DNA of 20,928 bases from Euryarchaeota archaeon UBA13 (GTDB lineage: Archaea > Thermoplasmatota > Poseidoniia > Poseidoniales > Poseidoniaceae): the NCBI GenBank assembly GCA_002495945.1, contig DAHU01000024.1, positions 1 through 20,928 of the forward strand, written 5' to 3'. Each line of letters begins with the position of its first letter. The first letter of the stretch is position 1. The position numbers were made by a program, and so were the translations under genes. Positions 15,738-20,928 of this stretch are shown one piece after another. Under the pieces are notes generated by a model. It was not told where the DNA came from, did not search any database, and saw only the letters and a program-made list of their open reading frames with translations.

Positions 15738-16121
15738 ATGAGTGAGGTCCCAGAAGGTTTGTACTATACCAAAGAACATGAATGGCTTAGAGTCGAAGGT
15801 GACACGGTCACTATAGGAATTACTGACCACGCACAAGACGCGTTGACCGATATTGTTTACATCGAGCTTCCTGAAAGCGGCATGGTTGTCGATGACATGG
15901 GTGAATTCGCAGTGGTGGAATCGGTAAAGTCTGCTTCACCTATCTTTGCTCCACTTGCCGGAGAAATTACCGCAGTCAACGAGGAATTAGAGGATACTCC
16001 AGAATTAATGAACACCAGTCCATATGGAGACGGATGGATAATAAAAATGACAATCAATAACCCTTCAGAAATTGCCAATTTGATGGATGCTGCCGCATAC
16101 AAGGCAGAAATTGGCGAGTGA
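15738..16121 (+). CDS. gcvH: Glycine cleavage system H protein
   Basis: Lipoyl carrier protein that passes the aminomethyl group of glycine between the P, T and L proteins of the glycine cleavage system; in some organisms it also serves in lipoate relay. The 127-residue length is normal. It shows LYYTKEHEWLRVEGDTVTIGITDHAQ at the start (in pieces 8-33), DIVYIELPESG (38-48), the lipoylation motif ESVKSASPIFAPLAGEI with lipoyl Lys K64, and SPYGDGWIIKM (94-104). The ATG at 15738 has AAGGCG upstream. No gcvP, gcvT or lipoate-ligase gene lies in this window, so its partners must be elsewhere. It overlaps the RNase HI gene by 4 bases (GTGA). Confidence 0.97.
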   Translation: MSEVPEGLYYTKEHEWLRVEGDTVTIGITDHAQDALTDIVYIELPESGMVVDDMGEFAVVESVKSASPIFAPLAGEITAVNEELEDTPELMNTSPYGDGWIIKMTINNPSEIANLMDAAAYKAEIGE

Positions 16122-16669
16122 GCATATTGAGTTCCAGTCATGAGAATATTGCTCTTTACATTGACGGCTCCTGCTTGGAAAATCAAAATGTCACCGCAGA
16201 AACACCAGCTGCTTGGGGGATGGCAATAGTCATCGGCGATAATGGCCTGGGAAAAGGGAGTGGCGAAATTCTCGAAGAAACATGGGGTCGAGTAATTTGC
16301 AAACCTAATGCTGAGGAGTTCATAGGCGCAGAGGTTGGTTCAAACAATACTGCCGAATTAACTGCTTTTGCAATGGCCCTGCGCTGGTTACTTATTGATG
16401 ATAGCGAATACTCAGCAATTATCTACACTGACTCACAATATGCTGGCAATCTAGCAACCGGTGCATGGCGAGCGAAGGCCAATAAGTCGTTGGTGAAACA
16501 TGTACAAAACCTATGGCAAGAAGTCGCTCAGGTTAGAACAGTAGAATGGCGCCATGTAAGAGCGCATAGAGGTCACAGATGGAATGAGCGAGCCGACCAT
16601 CTTGCTAATCGTTGTGTAAACAATCAGTTGCCGATTCCTTTGACGTTTTGGAAGCCCGGTCAGCGTTAA
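16118..16669 (+). CDS. rnhA: Ribonuclease HI
   Basis: Cuts RNA in RNA-DNA hybrids. The 183 residues contain the four acidic active-site residues in the expected places: D16 in YIDGSC, E80 in NNTAELTAF, D105 in YTDSQYA and D160 in NERADHLA. H150 in VRAHRGHRWNERAD sits in the flexible loop typical of bacterial RNase HI. There is an insertion (about 20-75) after the first strand that makes the protein longer than the E. coli enzyme of 155 residues. The start is the GTG at 16118 inside the gcvH stop, so translation is coupled to gcvH; no functional link between the two is known. The stop overlaps the convergent galU-like gene by 4 bases. Confidence 0.93.
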   Translation: MSILSSSHENIALYIDGSCLENQNVTAETPAAWGMAIVIGDNGLGKGSGEILEETWGRVICKPNAEEFIGAEVGSNNTAELTAFAMALRWLLIDDSEYSAIIYTDSQYAGNLATGAWRAKANKSLVKHVQNLWQEVAQVRTVEWRHVRAHRGHRWNERADHLANRCVNNQLPIPLTFWKPGQR

Positions 16670-17529
16670 TTCAATCTATCTTTCAACCATGCTTTGAGAT
16701 CCGCAGAATAATCTTGATTTCTCAAGCCATAGTCAATTTGCGCTTTTAACCATGCAATGGGATTACCGGAATCATACCATTGGTAATCGCTCAAATCAAC
16801 TCCGATGTATCCGGAATTTTCCATCCAATGCTTTTGCAACTCAATGGTTTGAAATTCGCCATACTTGGCCACAGAATACTCTTCCTTAAGCAGTGCTTTG
16901 CTATCCTCTGTGAAAAGATAACGCCCACATAGTACCTTGTTTGAAGGAGCTTGGTCAGGGGTTGGCTTTTCGATTACCTGACTAATTCGCTCACCGATTA
17001 ACTCAACTACTCCATAATTGCTCACTTCGCTATCAGCAACAGAATATATCGCTGCACATGGCAAACCGGTTTGTTGGAAGGTAGATACTAATTTTCTCGA
17101 GGCATCTGATGGCTCAAAATTATTGATGCTTGAGAATTTATTGGTGATAATATTATCACCCAGTAAGACAAGATATGGGCCGTTTATATCATCCAATGAT
17201 TGTAATATTGCATGGCCTAAGCCAAGTGGTTCAGCTTGGGTATGAATGAAGAATTTCACCGATTTGTCCGATTCGTACAGTGACTTACTTATCTCCGGCC
17301 TAAGAAGATGGTACTCTTGTTTGCTGGTTAGAAAACTGGAGAAGTCCTTTTTTGAGGAGGTAATAATGTGGATATTGGTGACTTCGGCGGCAATTGCCTC
17401 TCTAATTAGATGGATAAAAGCAGGAATATCGACCAGTGGTAGAGATTCTTTTGGCACATATGCGGTAGTTGGTAGCATGCGACTTCCCAACCCAGCAGCA
17501 ACAATAACTGCGTCCTTAACCACTGTCAT
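16666..17529 (-). CDS. galU: UTP--glucose-1-phosphate uridylyltransferase (GalU-like)
   Basis: Predicted to make UDP-glucose from UTP and glucose 1-phosphate. From the ATG at 17529 the protein has 287 residues. It shows AAGLGSRMLP (11-20), the conserved Lys with PKESLPLVD (26-34), QAEPLGLGHAI (98-108) and LLGDNI (122-127), all typical of GalU rather than RmlA. VIEKPTPDQAPSN and GRYLF follow in the second half, and W-YDSGNPIAWLKAQIDYGL near the end matches the GalU C-terminus. The frame remains open to an ATG at 17562, but the extra 11 residues (MLERLYPLGLL) are not expected in the family. UDP-glucose would be the substrate for the Ugd-like enzyme encoded at 12356. The gene is divergent from a small membrane-protein gene. 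Confidence 0.88.
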   Translation of the reverse strand: MTVVKDAVIVAAGLGSRMLPTTAYVPKESLPLVDIPAFIHLIREAIAAEVTNIHIITSSKKDFSSFLTSKQEYHLLRPEISKSLYESDKSVKFFIHTQAEPLGLGHAILQSLDDINGPYLVLLGDNIITNKFSSINNFEPSDASRKLVSTFQQTGLPCAAIYSVADSEVSNYGVVELIGERISQVIEKPTPDQAPSNKVLCGRYLFTEDSKALLKEEYSVAKYGEFQTIELQKHWMENSGYIGVDLSDYQWYDSGNPIAWLKAQIDYGLRNQDYSADLKAWLKDRLN

Positions 17530-17581
17530 TAATAATCCCAAAGGGTACAACCTTTCAAGCATAACCCATCATGGGCATAAT

Positions 17582-18004
17582 ATGGCAACGGTTCCTGAGT
17601 GGCGATGGATAACTGTCGCAGGCGCCTTGATGGTGTTACAAACCCTATTTGATGTCGCTCCTGAAGGACCGTGGAATGCTCCCTCCTTCACTCGCGGAGT
17701 TATCGGCTTAGCAGGCTTATGTTGTTTGTATATCGGATGGTTCCGTTACACATTCAAAAGACGTGGAATAATACCGTCAATAAATCGCTGGCAGAATCCG
17801 GAAAAAACTTGGAAACTGGTTGTTATGTTCTCATTGGCATGCTTTATTGTGCTACTCTTAGTGACAAAAACTGCTCTAGTCGACCATCTTCCAGAAACCA
17901 CTGGAATGATTGTACTGTTGATTGCATCACTGGCACTACTAAACGGAATTTATGTTGGCCTAGTGGTTTCTGGTCCGCTGAGTGATAAAGCAGAAGAGGA
18001 ATAA
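17582..18004 (+). CDS. Four-helix membrane protein, unknown function
   Basis: A 140-residue protein with four hydrophobic segments at about 7-25, 37-58, 77-99 and 107-129, joined by short loops. The loop between helices 2 and 3 is basic (YTFKRRGIIPSINRW). The frame continues open upstream to 17246, but that stretch is antisense to the galU-like gene; the ATG at 17582 gives a compact protein and lies just outside it. No family recognised. It ends exactly where the convergent HEAT-like gene ends (stops abut at 18004/18005). Confidence 0.7.
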   Translation: MATVPEWRWITVAGALMVLQTLFDVAPEGPWNAPSFTRGVIGLAGLCCLYIGWFRYTFKRRGIIPSINRWQNPEKTWKLVVMFSLACFIVLLLVTKTALVDHLPETTGMIVLLIASLALLNGIYVGLVVSGPLSDKAEEE

Positions 18005-19483
18005 TCAATCAAGGAAACCAAGTTCTTGGTCAAGGGTCTCCAACGCATCGCTTAATTCAGGTAGATTCTCAGGGGCTTTCATAGTGCTGACATGGTTTCG
18101 CTTCGGAGTTGATTCCGGCATCTCTCCCTCACCGTTTAGCCAGTCAATCCAAGCCTTAGACGCTCCACTACTCCTCGCTTCCATCAATTGCCACAGTGGA
18201 GCCATATCGCAACCATAGCCATGTAAATCAGTTATGCGAGAACCGAATTTTTGAGTAGATATGTCTGACATTTTTATCAGTAATTCGCGCATTCTGGTTC
18301 TTACAACCTCGTCGCCATCTTGCCAAAGAGCAGGTAGTAATTTACGCGTGTCATCTGGAAAGGTTTCGAAATAATCACGCAGTGAGGGGACTATATTTCT
18401 GCGAACTATTGGTAGATCATGATTACTTAATTCTAAGAGGTTGTCTGCCCAAAGTTCTGTATCAATAAATCGTAAATCAGAAGATGTACTGCTCACAGCC
18501 GCCAAGATATCTGGGTCATCATCTAACTTTAATTGATTAAAGAATGGTAGTGCATCTTCTGTCAGCCTTCTAAATAACCGAGTTAGTACATCAGCCATCG
18601 CTCGACGAACCATCAAATCGTCTCTCGCCATCAGTAATTTAGCCAAGTTATGTCCTGTGTCTCGGTCATAATCAATGGTCTTCGCCAGACATCTGGCAAT
18701 CTGTACCGCTACTTGTGAGTCTTCATCAGCGGTCAATCTTGTAAGCACCTCTGACAGACCAAGTGGTTCAATCAATTGTGGTCGCTCCATCAATAAGCGA
18801 ATCCACTCAATTAGTAAGCGTCGCCTGTCAACGTTGCCGGTTTCTAATTCGCTAAGCATCCAGCGTGCGGCTTCAACTCCGGCTTCATGAGCGATTACCC
18901 CCGTCATTCGCGGTATGATTGCGTCTGGATTCCAGTCTACATTTTGGGGGCCCGCTTCAGGTTGAGTGTGCCAGGTTCCCGGCCGCTGGCCAATCGCAAT
19001 CGATTCAAGCAGATGATAGCCTTGATGTATTGGTTGACCAAGAGGCCCTGTTGACAATCCATTCAGTAATGCTATGCTCAACCACCATCTGGTGCTATCC
19101 GGCGCATAAGGGTCCAAAGCTCTAGCAAGCCAGTCAGTATTTATTGAGAAAATCAATCGCTCTGCCACCATGTCTGAGCGCTTTTGTAACCATTTTTTGT
19201 GAACTCTGTATGGATCGTCTGTTAAATTCATTCTATGAGGCACAACCAAGTCGACCACTGAGTTTAATTTGTACTCGAACATGCCACGGTCAACATTGAG
19301 TAAACCCAATCCTTGCTCGATTAATTCTTGAGGTGAGATAGGTTCAACGGGAGGAAAATCAACATCCCTAATTGGTGGCGGTGGCAAGGGCCATGAATGT
19401 GTTCCGCGCTCTAATGCCTCAACAAGTAATGTTGCAACTTTCTCAAAAACAATCTGAGATACCTCAGATCGACTTTTACTCAT
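18005..19483 (-). CDS. HEAT-like helical-repeat protein
   Basis: A 492-residue protein, soluble, with a run of amphipathic helix pairs over its middle and C-terminal part. Examples are SQVAVQIARCLAKTI, DLMVRRAMADVLTRLFRRL, HDLPIVRRNIVPSLRDYF and DEVVRTRMRELLIKM, in the D-x-x-VR pattern seen in HEAT and Armadillo-type repeats. The N-terminal 50 residues contain a proline-rich stretch (WPLPPPPIRDVDFPPVEP). Proteins of this type are usually scaffolds for protein-protein binding; no enzyme motif is visible. The ATG at 19483 is preferred to the TTG at 19492. It lies 24 bases downstream of the TFB gene on the same strand, so the two are probably cotranscribed. I cannot name a function. Confidence 0.7.
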   Translation of the reverse strand: MSKSRSEVSQIVFEKVATLLVEALERGTHSWPLPPPPIRDVDFPPVEPISPQELIEQGLGLLNVDRGMFEYKLNSVVDLVVPHRMNLTDDPYRVHKKWLQKRSDMVAERLIFSINTDWLARALDPYAPDSTRWWLSIALLNGLSTGPLGQPIHQGYHLLESIAIGQRPGTWHTQPEAGPQNVDWNPDAIIPRMTGVIAHEAGVEAARWMLSELETGNVDRRRLLIEWIRLLMERPQLIEPLGLSEVLTRLTADEDSQVAVQIARCLAKTIDYDRDTGHNLAKLLMARDDLMVRRAMADVLTRLFRRLTEDALPFFNQLKLDDDPDILAAVSSTSSDLRFIDTELWADNLLELSNHDLPIVRRNIVPSLRDYFETFPDDTRKLLPALWQDGDEVVRTRMRELLIKMSDISTQKFGSRITDLHGYGCDMAPLWQLMEARSSGASKAWIDWLNGEGEMPESTPKRNHVSTMKAPENLPELSDALETLDQELGFLD

Positions 19484-19507
19484 CGTAATCAACCAATGAA
19501 ATCATGC

Positions 19508-20434
19508 TTAGATATCAAGCTCAATGTTTAGATTTTGGATGAGCTCTTTGTATCTATTTCTGATAGTAACCTCGGTTACACCAGCAACTTCAGCAACCTC
19601 TCTTTGGGTTCTTCTCTTACCACATAGCACCGAGGCAATGTAGATAATTGATGCTGCAATTCCTGTAGGTCCGCGACCACTGGTGAGTTCTTTCTCTTGG
19701 GCTGCTTTGATCAATTCGTAGGCTTTTGCCTCAACCTCTGCATCCAAGCCAAGGCCAGAACAGAATCTTGAAATGTAATCTTCTGGACCTGTTGGCATGA
19801 TTTTCATCTTTAATTCTCTAACCATAAATCGGTAGGTTCGACCGATTTCTTTTCTTCCGGTACGAGATGCCTGACCGATTTCGTCAAGTGTTCTTGGGAC
19901 ACCACACTGGCGGCATGCAGCATATAGCGAGGCCGCAGCGACACCTTCAATCGAACGCCCTCTAATGAGTCTCTTGTCAACGGCTTTCTTGTAGTTGACC
20001 GCAGCTGCTTCCCTAACAGATTTTGGCAGTTCTAAGCGGCTAGCCATTCTGTCTAACTCGGCCAAAGCCATGGCCAAATTTCTCTCGGTTGCGTTAGATA
20101 CACGGCTTCGCTTCTGCCACTTCCTCATTCGATAAAATTGTGAACGGTATCGTGAGTTGATGGTCTTACCTGAGTAGTCTTTGTTCTGCCAATCAATATC
20201 GGTCGACAAACCCTTGTCGTGAAGCATAACAGTCATTGGTGCACCGGTTCTTGCTCTTTGGTCGCCCTGTTCAGGAGAGAATACTCGCCATTCTGCACCT
20301 TGGTCGATTACGTTATCTTCCAATACCAAACCGCAGTCATCACAGACTACTTCGCCTCGAGTCTCATCTCGAGTTAGGTTTCTACTTCCACAATCACTAC
20401 ACTTTACAATATCTTCAACTTGTTGTTCATCCAT
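19508..20434 (-). CDS. tfb: Transcription initiation factor B (TFB / TFIIB)
   Basis: General archaeal transcription factor that binds TBP on the TATA box and the BRE, and recruits RNA polymerase. The 308 residues are normal. The N-terminal zinc ribbon has C12/C15 and C31/C34 (CSDCG and CDDCG). The B-reader/linker region follows ([19 protein letters not shown] and LSTDIDW). Two cyclin-like repeats span about 105-300, with [26 protein letters not shown] in the first and [41 protein letters not shown] in the second (given in pieces here). The last segment is the helix-turn-helix that reads the BRE. The start is the ATG at 20434. Upstream on this strand is a run of seven G 8 bases away, a likely ribosome binding site. 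The presence of TFB shows that the window is archaeal. Confidence 0.97.
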   Translation of the reverse strand: MDEQQVEDIVKCSDCGSRNLTRDETRGEVVCDDCGLVLEDNVIDQGAEWRVFSPEQGDQRARTGAPMTVMLHDKGLSTDIDWQNKDYSGKTINSRYRSQFYRMRKWQKRSRVSNATERNLAMALAELDRMASRLELPKSVREAAAVNYKKAVDKRLIRGRSIEGVAAASLYAACRQCGVPRTLDEIGQASRTGRKEIGRTYRFMVRELKMKIMPTGPEDYISRFCSGLGLDAEVEAKAYELIKAAQEKELTSGRGPTGIAASIIYIASVLCGKRRTQREVAEVAGVTEVTIRNRYKELIQNLNIELDI

Positions 20435-20442
20435 ATGTCATT

Positions 20443-20449
20443 CCCCCCC
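20443..20449 (-). promoter_or_regulatory. G-run ribosome binding site of tfb
   Basis: Seven consecutive G on the coding strand end 8 bases before the tfb ATG. This matches the purine-rich SD position only in part and is unusual next to the GGTGA-type sites of other genes here. A TATA-like GATATAACC lies some 55-65 bases further upstream on the same strand (about 20490-20500), which suggests a leader of roughly 30-35 bases. This gap (20435-20599) has no gene. Confidence 0.35.
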
Positions 20450-20562
20450 TACTGGAAAATAGGGCAACACTCTTAACCCCTTATGCGAGGTTATATCAAA
20501 CTTATGCCGCGATTAAGCATTTTGACTAATGCTAAAAAACACCCTTCGGCTATTACATAAGT

Positions 20563-20597
20563 ACCCTCCCGTCATATAGTTTATGACGAATTAGGGT
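20563..20597. promoter_or_regulatory. Extended inverted repeat in the promoter of the last gene
   Basis: CGTCATA (20570-20576) and TATGACG (20582-20588) form a perfect 7-base inverted repeat around a TAGTT spacer. Outer arms ACCCT (20563-20567) and AGGGT (20593-20597) extend it with gaps of 2 and 4 bases. It ends 2 bases before the ATG at 20600, and its centre (about 20579) includes a TATA-like CATATAGTTTATG some 24 bases before the start. It could be an operator overlapping the promoter, or fold in RNA if the transcript starts further upstream. Confidence 0.5.
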
Positions 20598-20599
20598 GA

Positions 20600-20928
20600 A
20601 TGGTTATACACATAACAAGCCTGCCCGAAACGATTGCAATGGGTGGTAAGGCGGGTGAGCGAAAAATCTCCTTAACGCCCGGAAAGCGCATTTTGTTTCT
20701 TACCAAAAATCTCGACTTGATTAAACAGCAACTGTATGATGGTCTTAATCTACAGATGAAGGATCTCAAACCTGAGGACTTACTAGATGATATTAACACT
20801 GATGTAATGACGCCTGCATGGGTTTGTTTTGACCACGAACCAGCAGAAATTGCCAAGAATGCCTATGCTGGATTGAAGCATAATGGGCTCAGGGTCTTCA
20901 ACGAAAATGCGTTGATTAACGGAGGGTT
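20600..20928 (+). CDS. Hypothetical protein (3' partial)
   Basis: The frame is open from the ATG at 20600 to the end of the window (109 complete codons seen). The preceding in-frame codon is a stop (TGA, 20597-20599), so no earlier start is possible. The visible part is soluble: MVIHITSLPETIAMGG, then beta-strand-like segments (RKISLTPGKRILFLTK), an acidic helical part (LQMKDLKPEDLLDDINTDV) and a WVCFDHEPAEIAKNAYAGLK segment. I do not recognise the family. It is divergent from tfb, with 165 bases between the starts. The ATG appears nearly leaderless, given the TATA-like box within the inverted repeat. A competing reading frame on the other strand (20581-20856) has no supporting start context and is not called. 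Confidence 0.6.
   Translation, partial: MVIHITSLPETIAMGGKAGERKISLTPGKRILFLTKNLDLIKQQLYDGLNLQMKDLKPEDLLDDINTDVMTPAWVCFDHEPAEIAKNAYAGLKHNGLRVFNENALINGG

Noticed and set aside
17246..17581. Upstream extension of the four-helix membrane-protein frame
   Set aside because: It is antisense to the galU-like gene and lacks a plausible start with a ribosome binding site. The ATG at 17582 gives a complete membrane protein.
20581..20856. Minus-strand reading frame of 91 codons near the window end
   Set aside because: It overlaps the plus-strand gene from 20600, which has a good start, a promoter-like box and protein-like composition. The minus-strand product is Ser- and Arg-rich like a shadow.
1..20928. 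CRISPR array, insertion sequence, prophage or tRNA/rRNA genes
   Set aside because: No regularly spaced repeats, transposase or integrase motifs, or clover-leaf-like segments were noticed by eye. A tRNA scan would be the decisive check.

Overview
The window is a gene-dense, AT-rich stretch of archaeal chromosome. Archaeal markers are a transcription factor B (TFB), the archaea-specific CoA pair pantoate kinase and phosphopantothenate synthetase, a THEP1-type NTPase, and AT-rich promoter boxes with leaderless-looking starts. Several genes look bacterial in style (LeuRS, RNase HI, GcvH, the RmlA/GalU nucleotidyltransferases). This mix, with short gaps, GGTGA/GGAGG-type ribosome binding sites and a membrane-anchored winged-helix regulator, suggests a planktonic marine euryarchaeon of the Poseidoniales (Marine Group II) kind. 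That assignment is inference from gene content; no rRNA is present.

Layout. 1-1034 (+): the end of a membrane-bound double winged-helix regulator. 1024-1908 (-): a fucokinase/heptose-kinase-like GHMP kinase, divergent from 1998-6416 (+): leucyl-tRNA synthetase, an unknown protein, and a CDIN1/C15orf41-like TPD nuclease. 6428-7396 (-): pantoate kinase, divergent from 7462-9186 (+): NadC and phosphopantothenate synthetase. 9264-11553 (+): four proteins of unknown function (one Cys-motif/coiled-coil, one winged-helix-like, two two-helix membrane proteins). 11575-13617 (+): an RmlA-like nucleotidyltransferase, a short UDP-glucose-dehydrogenase-like protein and a GtrA-like flippase-type protein. 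13705-14561 (+): two tandem TerB-like proteins, then a hairpin and a T-run. 14716-16669 (+): THEP1 NTPase, a small membrane protein, GcvH and RNase HI. 16666-17529 (-): GalU-like uridylyltransferase, divergent from a four-helix membrane protein (17582-18004). 18005-20434 (-): TFB followed by a HEAT-like helical-repeat protein. 20600-end (+): the start of an unknown protein behind a striking inverted repeat.

Themes. (1) CoA and NAD synthesis genes are clustered around one divergent promoter: pantoate kinase and PPS make 4'-phosphopantothenate, and NadC makes nicotinate mononucleotide. (2) Surface-sugar genes are scattered but complementary: GalU-like (UDP-glucose), Ugd-like (UDP-uronate), RmlA-like (NDP-sugar), GHMP kinase (sugar phosphate) and GtrA-like (polyprenyl-linked sugar movement). 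(3) The best candidates for new biology are the CDIN1-like nuclease, the unknown block at 9264-11553, the tandem TerB pair, the LeuRS with a third zinc ribbon beside KMSKS, and the TFB-HEAT pair. I saw no rRNA, tRNA, CRISPR array, insertion sequence or integrase.
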